A DNA stretch of 9,984 bases from Candidatus Bathyarchaeota archaeon. GTDB taxonomy: Archaea > Thermoproteota > Bathyarchaeia > Bathyarchaeales > DTEX01. Location of the stretch: assembly GCA_018397055.1 (NCBI GenBank), contig JAGTQS010000058.1:1-9984 (forward strand), read 5' to 3'. Shown here piece by piece: positions 1-6,329 of the stretch. The notes under the pieces are model-generated. The model ran no database searches. It worked only from the letters and a program-made list of their open reading frames with translations, and was not told the DNA's origin. Position numbers and translations under genes: made by a program. Each line of letters starts with the position of its first letter. The stretch's first letter is position 1.

Positions 1-78
1 GAAAGGCCACACATGAGCCTAAAATATAATACACCCGCACAAGTATATTTCAGAGATGTGCCAAATGTCCTGGGATAA
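1..78 (+). CDS. C-terminal end of an integrase-type (rve/DDE) transposase, 5' part outside window
   Basis: Frame 1 is open from the window edge to TAA at 76-78, giving 25 residues that begin ERPHMSLKYNTPAQVYF. An (E/K)RPHxSLxYxTPAxV(Y/F) tail is characteristic of the C-terminus of IS481/IS3-type integrase-fold transposases; this is family knowledge. The catalytic core lies outside the window. The last codons and the stop sit inside a sequence (57-80) that reappears in inverted form at 9865-9888, where another IS begins, so the gene end is embedded in the terminal inverted repeat. The same arrangement is seen in the complete element at 715-1672. I am confident this is a transposase tail; the exact IS family is an inference. 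Confidence 0.72.
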   Translation, partial: ERPHMSLKYNTPAQVYFRDVPNVLG

Positions 79-80
79 CA
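57..80 (+). repeat. Right terminal inverted repeat of IS copy A
   Basis: Bases 57-80 (TGTGCCAAATGTCC then TGGGATAACA) match the reverse complement of 9865-9888 at 21 of 24 positions. One copy directly follows a transposase C-terminus and the other precedes a transposase-like N-terminus, as expected for the right and left ends of the same IS family. The outer boundary at 80 (ending CA) is an estimate, because no target duplication can be compared. Confidence 0.7.
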
Positions 81-133
81 CAATGCCCAAAACCAGACTC
101 AAATTTAGTTAAAAGATAAAAGCAAAACTTAAT

Positions 134-160
134 TCTTTAAACACAATAACAGTTTATATT
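134..160 (+). promoter_or_regulatory. AT-rich TATA-like sequences before the small membrane protein gene
   Basis: Two archaeal TATA-like stretches, CTTTAAAC (135-142) and TTTATATT (153-160), lie upstream of the TTG start at 185. The first would place transcription start near 162 and leave room for the GGAG at 174-177. The second would give a nearly leaderless transcript. This is based on composition and spacing only. Confidence 0.35.
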
Positions 161-184
161 CAATTAGTATTTTGGAGATGTGCT

Positions 185-478
185 TTGAGCGAATCTTTAT
201 TAATAAACGTTCTTATAGGATTATTTACCATTTTGGGAGTCCTAGTTGGTTCCATCCTAGAGTTTTTAAGAGAAAGATGGAAAATCAAAAATGAAATTGT
301 AAAGACTTTCCTATCACCTTTAAGCTATAAACTTGAGACACTAACTTTTAAACTAAAATTTTTTCGTGTAGCTCCTCCTACTGAGGCAAGATGGCGTGCA
401 AACGAAATAATTGAAGAGATTAGCTATATAAGAAAAATATTAGAACCCAACATAAGAAATCTGCCAAGACAACTTTGA
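185..478 (+). CDS. Hypothetical membrane-anchored protein, N-terminal part (frame breaks at CTT TGA)
   Basis: I do not recognise the family. The start is TTG at 185, chosen because GGAG (174-177) lies 7 bases upstream and the product begins with a credible membrane anchor: about residues 5-26 are hydrophobic (LLINVLIGLFTILGVLVGSI). A basic stretch FLRERWKIKNE follows, suggesting a cytoplasmic body that is amphipathic and helical. The frame stops at TGA 476-478 after 97 residues. Reading continues without stops in the +1 frame from 477 (DDIIFSLYAIE...) for 80 more codons, so the intact protein was probably about 177 residues. Either this is a recent frameshift, a sequencing error, or a CTT-TGA slippage site. 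It stands alone between two IS elements. Confidence 0.5.
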   Translation: MSESLLINVLIGLFTILGVLVGSILEFLRERWKIKNEIVKTFLSPLSYKLETLTFKLKFFRVAPPTEARWRANEIIEEISYIRKILEPNIRNLPRQL

Positions 479-719
479 TGACATAATATTTTCTTTATAT
501 GCAATTGAGACTATATGTAAAAGGCTTGTTAAGATATACTTAGCCACACCACAAAAAGAGGCTACCAAAGCTTACGAAGACAGCATACAAATGTTTAAAA
601 CGATGAATAATATTCTGGCAAGTATCGCAGCGTACACATATCTCATGGCGATAGGAAAGAAACCCAAAAAATATCAATCTCAAATAGATGAGACAATTCA
701 AAAACTCATATGGGTGTAA
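456..719 (+). pseudogene. Out-of-frame C-terminal continuation of the 185-478 gene, its last codons replaced by an IS
   Basis: Frame 3 is open from 456 to TAA at 717-719 and encodes a helical, charged segment including QKEATKAYEDSIQMFKTMNN, with no good start codon or ribosome-binding site of its own. Joined to the upstream part by a +1 shift at CTT TGA (473-478) it gives one continuous protein. Its final codon and stop (GTG TAA) lie inside the left end of the IS at 715. If the IS and one ATGGG duplicate are removed, the frame reads ...LIW-GKA-stop, ending near 1687. The insertion therefore changed only the last three residues. No known domain is recognised. Confidence 0.45.
710..714 (+). repeat. 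Left target-site duplication (ATGGG) of the IS481-like element
   Basis: ATGGG at 710-714 directly precedes the element's TGT end. An identical ATGGG at 1673-1677 directly follows its ACA end. A 5-bp direct duplication fits the IS481 family. Confidence 0.75.
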
Positions 720-742
720 AGTCAACTTTCTAACGTTACACT
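715..742 (+). repeat. Left terminal inverted repeat of the IS481-like element
   Basis: The sequence is TGTAAAGTCAAC followed by TTTCTAACGTTACACT. It pairs with 1645-1672 at 25 of 28 positions, and the inner 22 bases (721-742) differ at only one position. It contains the palindrome TAACGTTA, a possible transposase-binding core, and supplies the stop codon TAA (717-719) of the interrupted gene. Confidence 0.85.
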
Positions 743-767
743 TTTCTGCTGGTAGGCTCATAGTTGT

Positions 768-1670
768 TTGTCGGGTAATGTTATGCGCTTGTCTCCTGAC
801 ATTAGGGGAGTCTTCAGAAAGCTTCTCAAGAAGGGGTTAACGGTGACCGGCATCGCTTACCTGTTTGATACCACTAGGCAGACTGTGCACAGGTGGCTGA
901 AACGGGGCAAACATGTGGGCAGAGAATCCTTCAAAGACATGCCTAGGGAACCCAGAGCAAGCAAGGTCACGGATAAGGTTGAGTTATTCATTCTTACCTT
1001 GAGGAACACGTTTGGGTGGGGGACAGCCCGCATACAACAAGGCTTGTACAAGCTTCCTCCTTTCATCCAGGAGGCAGCGCACTGCGTGCAAGGAGTTAGG
1101 TTGTCCAGAGAGACCGTAAACAATGTTCTCTCAAAGCATGGTGTGAACGGTTACCCATGCAAACATAAGCGTTGGAATTTCTTCAGAGCTGAGAAACCTG
1201 ACGAACTGTGGCAGATTGACTTCAAAGGTCCATTCACAGTGCACGGTAAGAAGTACTGGTTCCTCATATGAATCGACGACTGCAGCAGATTCCTAGTCCT
1301 AGCCGAACAGTTTAACCATGAACCGAAAACAAAGGAAGTAACTGCCCTGTTGGAAAGGCAGAAGAGGTTGCCAAAGGCAATACTGTCCGACCATGGTCAA
1401 CAGTTCAGGGAGAAGTGGAAGAAATGGTGCAGGCAACACGGCATTGAAACACACTTTGCTCATCCGTCCTATCCCCAAGACAAGGGCAAAGTTGAACGTT
1501 GTATACAGAACCTGAACAAAGAATTCGTCAACCACCTCAGGAAATTCTCCGGATGGCTGAAAGGCAAACTACACGAATACAGGGAATGGTTCAACCACGA
1601 ACGATTCCATAGAGGAATAAACACATTCCCCGGCGAATTATGTGAGTGTAACGTTAGAAACTTGACATGA
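768..1670 (+). pseudogene. IS481-like DDE transposase interrupted by one in-frame TGA
   Basis: One frame runs from TTG 768 (or ATG 783, which begins MRLSPDIRG) to TGA 1668-1670, about 300 codons, broken only by TGA at 1269-1271 (codon 168). The N-terminus has a helix-turn-helix (about residues 22-45, TVTGIAYLFDTTRQTVHRWL). The integrase core shows the catalytic Asp in WQIDFKG, the second Asp in LSDHGQQF, and the Glu in QDKGKVER. The C-terminal part contains WFNHERFHRGINTFP. The TGA sits between KKYWFLI and IDDCSRF, a position that is often Cys, Val or Ala in related proteins, so a TGC/TGT-to-TGA change is plausible. The final codons lie in the right terminal repeat. The copy is probably inactive unless the TGA is suppressed or it is helped in trans. 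Confidence 0.82.
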
Positions 1671-1672
1671 CA
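1645..1672 (+). repeat. Right terminal inverted repeat of the IS481-like element
   Basis: The sequence is AGTGTAACGTTAGAAA followed by CTTGACATGACA, the inverted partner of 715-742. It contains the transposase stop codon TGA (1668-1670). It also holds an ATG (1667) that happens to be in frame with ilvD. Confidence 0.85.
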
Positions 1673-1677
1673 ATGGG
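1673..1677 (+). repeat. Right target-site duplication (ATGGG)
   Basis: This is the second copy of the 5-bp duplication, immediately outside the right terminal repeat and identical to 710-714. Confidence 0.75.
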
Positions 1678-1723
1678 GAAAAGCTTAAGTGTTGTTTGTT
1701 TTATTGGGTTTTGGGTTTTGGGT
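1678..1723 (+). promoter_or_regulatory. Probable ilvD promoter and G/T-repeat leader
   Basis: GAAAAGCTTAAGTG (1678-1691) resembles an archaeal BRE plus TATA-like box, and lies about 40 bases before the TTG start at 1724. It is followed by three GGGTTTT-type heptamers (G-runs at 1706-1708, 1713-1715 and 1720-1722). The IS ends immediately upstream of the BRE-like bases and leaves them intact. No standard ribosome-binding site is seen, so the G-runs or a leaderless mode may serve. Support is spacing and composition only. Confidence 0.4.
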
Positions 1724-3394
1724 TTGAGAAGTGATGTTGTTAAGTGTGGTTTGGAGAGGGCTCCTCACCGTGCGATATTAAAGTGTTTAGGTTTAACGGA
1801 TGAGGATTTCGGTAAGCCTTTGATAGCGGTTGCAAACAGCTTCAACGAAGTTGTTCCAGGTCACATGCATTTGGACAAGCTTGTTGAGGCTGTTAAAGCT
1901 GGGGTTTACGCTGCTGGCGGCGTGCCCTTCGAGTTTAACACGATTGCAGTCTGTGACGGCTTGGCAATGGGCCACGAGGGAATGAACTATTCTTTGCCGT
2001 CAAGGGAGCTGATAGCTGACTCCGTCGAGGTTATGGTTCAGGCTCACAGGTTCGACGGACTTGTGCTTTTGACAAACTGCGATAAGATTACGCCTGGAAT
2101 GATGATGGCGGCAGCCCGACTTGACATTCCATCAATCGTCGTTACAGGTGGACCTATGCTTTCAGGCGTTTACAGAGACAGGAAGGTTGACGTGACAGCT
2201 GTCTTCGAAGCCGTAGGCGAAGCTTCAGCAGGCAAAATTACAGAAAAGGATCTTGAGGAAATCGAGGACCGTGCCTTCCCAGGATGCGGCTCATGCAATG
2301 GCATGTACACAGCTAACACAATGGCGTGCGTGGCAGAGTCCATCGGGATGTCTCTTCCAAAATGCGCTACAGCCCTAGCTGTTTCATCCGAAAGGGTTAG
2401 GATAGCAAAAAAAAGCGGAGAAAGAATAGTGGGTCTGGTTAAGGAGAACCTGACGCCTTCAAAGATTTTGACACGCGAAGCCTTCGAGAACGCAGTAACA
2501 GTCGACATGACGTTAGGCGGCTCAACCAACGCGGTGCTGCATCTGAAAGCCATAGCAGCCGAAGCAGGCGTAGACTTGCCTCTTGAAATCTTCGACGAAA
2601 TAGCGCGAAAGACGCCTCACATGTGCGATATGCGTCCGGGTGGACCACATGACCTTCAGGAACTTGACGCAGCTGGAGGAATCCCAGCCCTAATGAACGT
2701 GCTCAGCGGAAAACTGCACTTAGAAGCCATAACGGTCACTGGTAAAACGGTGAAAGAGAACATTAAAAATTCGGTTGTCTACGACAAGGAAGTAATCCGT
2801 CCGCTTGACAATCCCATTCACAAACAAGGCGGCATAGGCATAATGTACGGAAACCTAGCTCCAAACGGAGCCGTGATCAAAGTAACAGCTGTCCCACCTA
2901 AGATGTTTGTTCACAAAGGCCCAGCGAAAGTTTTCGACTCTGAGGAGGAATCTATGAAGGCGATTCTTGGAAAACAGGTCAAACAAGGAGACGTAGTTGT
3001 CATACGATACGAGGGACCAAAAGGCGGGCCTGGAATGAGAGAAATGCTTTCCCCAACATCCGCGATAGCAGGCATGGGCTTAATCGAGTCAGTCGCACTA
3101 ATAACGGATGGAAGGTTCTCAGGCGCCTCAAGGGGACTTTGCATAGGCCACATTTCACCTGAAGCAGCAGCAGGCGGCCCAATAGCAGCCCTAAAGAACG
3201 GAGACATCATACGAATTGACGTCCCAAAAAGAACCCTAGACGTGATGATAGAAGACGAAGAACTGAAAAACCGTTTAGCAAAATGGAAGCCTAAGCCTCC
3301 GAAGATTCAGAAAGGCTACCTCCGTAGGTACTGGTCAATCGTTCAATCCGCAGACAAAGGCGGAACATTCAAGACTCCGAACTCAAGATTTTAA
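1724..3394 (+). CDS. ilvD: Dihydroxy-acid dehydratase
   Basis: It dehydrates 2,3-dihydroxy-isovalerate and 2,3-dihydroxy-3-methylvalerate to the 2-oxo acids leading to valine, leucine and isoleucine, in the cytoplasm. The start is set at TTG 1724 because the product then begins MRSDVVKCGLERAPHR, the usual family N-terminus, giving 556 residues, a normal length. The frame continues upstream to ATG 1667, but that adds 19 hydrophobic residues and lies in the IS end. Motifs, numbered from TTG, are ANSFNEVVPGHMHL (37-50), NCDKITPG (118-125, Cys119), GCGSCNGMYTANTM (187-200, Cys188 and Cys191), LGGSTNAV, GPHDLQELDAAGG, GNLAPNGAVIK and TDGRFSGASRG. The PGH where [2Fe-2S] enzymes have PCN suggests the oxygen-sensitive [4Fe-4S] type (family knowledge). 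It is first in a run with the ACT protein and hom. Confidence 0.95.
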   Translation: MRSDVVKCGLERAPHRAILKCLGLTDEDFGKPLIAVANSFNEVVPGHMHLDKLVEAVKAGVYAAGGVPFEFNTIAVCDGLAMGHEGMNYSLPSRELIADSVEVMVQAHRFDGLVLLTNCDKITPGMMMAAARLDIPSIVVTGGPMLSGVYRDRKVDVTAVFEAVGEASAGKITEKDLEEIEDRAFPGCGSCNGMYTANTMACVAESIGMSLPKCATALAVSSERVRIAKKSGERIVGLVKENLTPSKILTREAFENAVTVDMTLGGSTNAVLHLKAIAAEAGVDLPLEIFDEIARKTPHMCDMRPGGPHDLQELDAAGGIPALMNVLSGKLHLEAITVTGKTVKENIKNSVVYDKEVIRPLDNPIHKQGGIGIMYGNLAPNGAVIKVTAVPPKMFVHKGPAKVFDSEEESMKAILGKQVKQGDVVVIRYEGPKGGPGMREMLSPTSAIAGMGLIESVALITDGRFSGASRGLCIGHISPEAAAGGPIAALKNGDIIRIDVPKRTLDVMIEDEELKNRLAKWKPKPPKIQKGYLRRYWSIVQSADKGGTFKTPNSRF

Positions 3395-3422
3395 ACCATG
3401 AACGGGAAGAATACAAGTGAAT

Positions 3423-3429
3423 AGGTGAG
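3423..3429 (+). promoter_or_regulatory. Ribosome-binding site of the ACT protein gene
   Basis: AGGTGAG at 3423-3429 is a strong archaeal GGTGA-type Shine-Dalgarno sequence, 6 bases before TTG 3436. It decides this TTG as the start. Confidence 0.7.
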
Positions 3430-3435
3430 TCTATT

Positions 3436-3906
3436 TTGAAGTATGATGTCACATTGGCTTTGGCTGACAGACCAGGACAACTTGTGAAGGCTTTGGAACC
3501 AATTGCCAAAAACGGGGGAAACATAATTTCGATAATTCACGAACGCGAGAAACATGTCGAAGGATTTGTCCCAGTCAGCCTTGTAGTCGATTTTCCGTCA
3601 AAAGCAAACTTGAAAAAAACGATTGAGGACCTTATAGCAATCGATGTGGTCATAATAAAGTCTGAAGAAATCATTGAAACAACGAGAGTCACATTAATCC
3701 TTATAGGAAAAATAGACCTGAAAAGGCTCATTGAAGCCAAGTTTGAAAACACAAGAATCTCAGGGCTTGAGGTGTCCGCTCCGAGCTCAAAAGAAGCGTG
3801 CATAAAACTCGATTTGGAAGTGCCCACCGACAGTGTTGAATGGGTTCTCGACCAGCTGAAACTGGTGTCTAAAGAAGAAGATGTGATACTAATATCCTCA
3901 ATCTAG
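3436..3906 (+). CDS. Stand-alone ACT-domain amino-acid-binding protein
   Basis: A 156-residue soluble protein whose N-terminal half (about 3-75) is an ACT domain. ADRPGQLVKALEPIAKNGGN has the strand, DRPG loop and helix that bind small ligands, with the conserved glycines of the NGGNI turn (26-30). The second half (about 82-156) alternates strand and helix (VTLILIGKIDL, KLDLEVPTDSVEWVLDQL) and may be a diverged second ACT-like fold. The gene lies 41 bases after ilvD and 13 bases before hom. Bacterial homoserine dehydrogenases often carry a C-terminal ACT domain that the neighbouring Hom lacks. The obvious inference is a separate regulatory subunit giving threonine or related feedback control. 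The start is TTG with a strong GGTGA site. No catalytic motif is present. Confidence 0.82.
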   Translation: MKYDVTLALADRPGQLVKALEPIAKNGGNIISIIHEREKHVEGFVPVSLVVDFPSKANLKKTIEDLIAIDVVIIKSEEIIETTRVTLILIGKIDLKRLIEAKFENTRISGLEVSAPSSKEACIKLDLEVPTDSVEWVLDQLKLVSKEEDVILISSI

Positions 3907-3919
3907 GAGAGAGTACAAA

Positions 3920-4930
3920 ATGAAAACCATAATTGTTGGCTTCGGCTTCATCGGAAGAGACCTCGTGAGAGTTATTAATGAAAAACGAGACATAATCACA
4001 AAATATGACCAAAACTTTAAACTAGTCGGAGTCTCGAACAGCAAAGGATACATCTACAACGAAGAAGGCCTAGAGTTAGAAAAGCTATTGAAAATAAAAG
4101 CCCTTTCTGAATATGGAAGAAACTACAAGGCTAACGGCACTTCGCTTGAACTTATCCAAAAAAGCAACGCAGACCTTATGGTTGAAGCAACTCCCACCCG
4201 CATACAAGACGGCGAACCCGGCTTATCAAACATAAAAAAAGCCCTAAACATAGGTATCCACGTGGTTACGTCGAACAAGGGGCCGCTCGTAGTGGCTTTT
4301 CAGGAGCTTTCTGCCCTTGCTAAAAAGAACAACTGCGAGTTTCTCTTTGAAGCCACGGTTGCTGGAGCAGTGCCAATTTTTTCTCTTGTCCGCGAGTGCC
4401 TTCAAGGCGACAAGGTTAAACGGATTTCAGGTATTCTTAATGGGACAACGAACTACATTCTTTCGAAGATGTATTTTGAGGAAACAAGCTTCGAACTTGC
4501 ACTAAAAGAGGCTCAGGAGAGAAAAATTAGCGAAAAAGACCCATCCTACGACGTAGACGGCGTCGACGCAGCCTGCAAAGTTGTCATTCTCGCCAACGCC
4601 TTAATGAACCGCAACGCAAAATTCGAAGACGTTGAACGACTAGGAATCCGAGGCATAACACAAAACGCCGTAAGCCTGGCAAAAAAGTCGAACTTAGCCA
4701 TAAAACTTGTTGGAACAGTTGACAAAAAACTTGAGGTGGCGCCGAAACTTGTGCCAATTAACCACCCGCTTTGCGTTCACGGCACGCTTAACGCAGTTCA
4801 CATCGAAACAGACCTAGCAAACGAAATTACGATGATAGGCTACGGAGCTGGAAAAGAAACGGTCTCAGCGGTTTTCAACGATGTGCTTACAGTTCTCAAA
4901 AAGGCAAAGACAACGGCGCAAAGTAACTAA
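3920..4930 (+). CDS. hom: Homoserine dehydrogenase (short, without ACT domain)
   Basis: It reduces aspartate semialdehyde to homoserine with NAD(P)H, the branch to threonine, isoleucine and methionine. The 336 residues comprise a Rossmann domain with GFGFIG (7-12), EATPTRIQDGEPG (89-101) and the lysine in TSNKGP (Lys120). A catalytic/dimerisation region follows with EATVAGAVPIF (144-154), GILNGTTNYIL (171-181) and EKDPSYDVDGVDAACK (205-220; Asp216 and Lys220 are the probable catalytic pair by family analogy). It ends at about the length of ACT-less archaeal enzymes. The ATG start has GGAGAG (3906-3911), whose first G is the last base of the ACT gene's stop codon, so translation is likely coupled. 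Its stop overlaps the convergent thrC by 4 bp. Confidence 0.95.
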   Translation: MKTIIVGFGFIGRDLVRVINEKRDIITKYDQNFKLVGVSNSKGYIYNEEGLELEKLLKIKALSEYGRNYKANGTSLELIQKSNADLMVEATPTRIQDGEPGLSNIKKALNIGIHVVTSNKGPLVVAFQELSALAKKNNCEFLFEATVAGAVPIFSLVRECLQGDKVKRISGILNGTTNYILSKMYFEETSFELALKEAQERKISEKDPSYDVDGVDAACKVVILANALMNRNAKFEDVERLGIRGITQNAVSLAKKSNLAIKLVGTVDKKLEVAPKLVPINHPLCVHGTLNAVHIETDLANEITMIGYGAGKETVSAVFNDVLTVLKKAKTTAQSN

Positions 4931-6195
4931 CAGGCAGCCACCGTACTGAGTTTCTGAGTTTCAGGTTCCAGTGGCGCCATCAACCTTTCAACAGCTTCAA
5001 AAGTAGCTTCAACCTCTATTGGAGTAGGAAATCTTTTTAGCACAATTTCTGGGTCCTTAAGCCCGTGGCCTGTAAGTATGCAGACAACCTCTTCCTCTTT
5101 GTCTACTAATCCCATCTTGACAAGTTTAATGAGTCCCGCGACTGAAGCGGCGCTCGCAGGTTCAACGAATAACCCCTCAAGCTGAGCAAGCATCCTCTGA
5201 GCTTCAAGAATTTCACCATCAGAAACAGTTTCCACAAGCCCTTTAGATTCCTTAAGGGCGTTTACGGCCTTTTTCCAGTTAACAGGCGACCCAATTCGAA
5301 TAGCAGTTGCAACAGTTTCAGGCTTCTCAACAAACTTAACCTCACTCAAGCCACGTTTAATAGAATTTACTATGGGCGCAGCTCCTTCAGCTTGTATTCC
5401 AACCATCTGCGGAAGCCTTTCAATTAAGCCCAATTCGTAGAGCTCTTTGAAGCCCTTCCAGATTGCACTTATGTTCCCAGCGTTTCCAACCGGCACAACC
5501 AATTTGTCCGGAACCTTGCCAAGCTGGTCTCGAATCTCAAACGCAGCTGTTTTCTGTCCCTCAAGACGAAACGGGTTCACTGAATTCAGCAGATAAACTG
5601 GACGTTTAAGACATATTTCCTGAACAATCTTTAACGCCTCATCGAAGTTTCCCTTAATCTGAACAACCTTAGCTCCGTGAACAATGGCTTGAGTCAATTT
5701 TCCGAAAGCAACCTTCCCCGAAGGAACAAGCACCATACACTCAAGCCCAGCTCTCGCTGCGTAAGCGGCCAAAGAAGCAGAAGTGTTGCCCGTAGAGGCG
5801 CAGGTGACCTTCTTCATCCTCAGCTCCAAAGCCTTTGAAACGCCGACTGTCATTCCCCGATCTTTAAATGAGCCAGTTGGATTCTCCCCCTCGTTCTTGG
5901 CATACACTTTTTTGATTCCAATTTTTTCAGCAAGATTAATGCACCTGTTGAGGCTTGTGCCACCCTCGCCAAGCGAAACTATTAGATTCAGGTTCTCAAC
6001 GGGCAAAAGTTCAGAGTATTTCCAAACTGATAGACTACGATTTCTCCACACTTGATTAAGGTCAGAAGGAATTTTTGAAGGGTCATACTTTACAGTCAGC
6101 AGTCCACCGCACTTATGGCAGGTATAGATGACCATGTTCGGATTATATTCTATTCCGCAGTCAATACACTTGAGATAGTAAGAGTCAGCGTCCAT
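4927..6195 (-). CDS. thrC: Threonine synthase (canonical, PLP-dependent)
   Basis: It converts O-phosphohomoserine to threonine and phosphate with pyridoxal phosphate. The 422 residues open with a zinc-ribbon-like CIDC...CHKC (Cys10, 13, 26, 29). The fold-type II PLP core follows: NPTGSFKDRG (106-114) with Schiff-base Lys111, CASTGNTSASLAAY (132-145), the phosphate-binding loop PVGNAGN (235-241), and TGHGLKD (375-381) near the C-terminus. The ATG at 6193-6195 has GGAG (complement of 6205-6208) 9 bases upstream. A TATA-like ATTTTAAGTT lies at 6251-6260, and three TTTACG repeats sit between it and the start. It converges on hom, with the two stop codons overlapping in CTAA. Homoserine kinase, which makes its substrate, is not encoded nearby. 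Confidence 0.94.
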   Translation of the reverse strand: MDADSYYLKCIDCGIEYNPNMVIYTCHKCGGLLTVKYDPSKIPSDLNQVWRNRSLSVWKYSELLPVENLNLIVSLGEGGTSLNRCINLAEKIGIKKVYAKNEGENPTGSFKDRGMTVGVSKALELRMKKVTCASTGNTSASLAAYAARAGLECMVLVPSGKVAFGKLTQAIVHGAKVVQIKGNFDEALKIVQEICLKRPVYLLNSVNPFRLEGQKTAAFEIRDQLGKVPDKLVVPVGNAGNISAIWKGFKELYELGLIERLPQMVGIQAEGAAPIVNSIKRGLSEVKFVEKPETVATAIRIGSPVNWKKAVNALKESKGLVETVSDGEILEAQRMLAQLEGLFVEPASAASVAGLIKLVKMGLVDKEEEVVCILTGHGLKDPEIVLKRFPTPIEVEATFEAVERLMAPLEPETQKLSTVAAC

Positions 6196-6207
6196 AGAGA
6201 TTTGCTC

Positions 6208-6240
6208 CGTAAACAGACCTTACGTAAACACCTCGTAAAT
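6208..6240 (-). promoter_or_regulatory. Three CGTAAA (TTTACG) repeats in the thrC leader, candidate operator
   Basis: CGTAAA occurs at 6208-6213, 6223-6228 and 6234-6239, giving starts 15 and 11 bases apart on one strand. The middle copy is part of the palindrome TTACGTAA (6220-6227). On the thrC strand these read TTTACG and lie between the presumed transcription start near 6231 and the ribosome-binding site. A bound protein there would block initiation or early elongation. The regulator is unknown. Confidence 0.45.
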
Positions 6241-6250
6241 AAGGAGACAA

Positions 6251-6260
6251 AACTTAAAAT
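6251..6260 (-). promoter_or_regulatory. TATA-like box of thrC
   Basis: On the minus strand this reads ATTTTAAGTT. Archaeal spacing (about 25 bases) places the start of transcription near 6231 and a leader of roughly 35 bases before ATG 6195. Assigned from spacing only. Confidence 0.4.
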
Positions 6261-6316
6261 GTTATTGCCTTATTCAAAAATTTACTAATGAAACAAGTTT
6301 TATGCGTCATAGGCTT

Positions 6317-6329
6317 GTAAATTTTTTAC
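6317..6329. promoter_or_regulatory. Perfect GTAAA-N3-TTTAC inverted repeat between thrC and the membrane protein gene
   Basis: GTAAA (6317-6321) and TTTAC (6325-6329) are exact inverted copies separated by TTT. The right arm continues to TTTACG (6325-6330), the same hexamer that is repeated in the thrC leader, so it may be a second site for the same protein. The rest of 6261-6450 is AT-rich with no gene seen. Confidence 0.35.

Larger units (their letters stand above)
715..1672 (+). mobile_element. Complete 958-bp IS481-like insertion sequence
   Basis: The element is bounded by 28-bp imperfect inverted repeats (25 of 28 matching; 715-742 and 1645-1672), begins TGT and ends ACA, and is flanked by a 5-bp ATGGG duplication. 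It contains a single transposase frame on the plus strand with a helix-turn-helix and a DDE catalytic core, interrupted by one TGA. Length, TG...CA ends, duplication size and transposase type all agree with the IS481 family. It inserted at the 3' end of a small membrane protein gene, about 50 bases before ilvD. The preserved ends and duplication point to a fairly recent insertion. Confidence 0.85.

Noticed and set aside
540..761. Minus-strand open frame opposite the small membrane protein's C-terminal part
   Set aside because: It runs across the IS boundary, has no family resemblance or ribosome-binding site, and overlaps the better-supported plus-strand frame.
1269..1271. TGA read as a sense codon (recoding or selenocysteine), since no intact chromosomal gene here ends in TGA
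   Set aside because: Seven genes is too small a sample. Reading through TGA 476-478 would hit TAA soon after, and no selenocysteine element or other in-frame TGA was seen. A point mutation in a transposase is simpler.
2170..3210. Several minus-strand open frames inside ilvD
   Set aside because: They are long only because of the strong codon bias of ilvD on the other strand; the encoded proteins have low complexity and no motifs.
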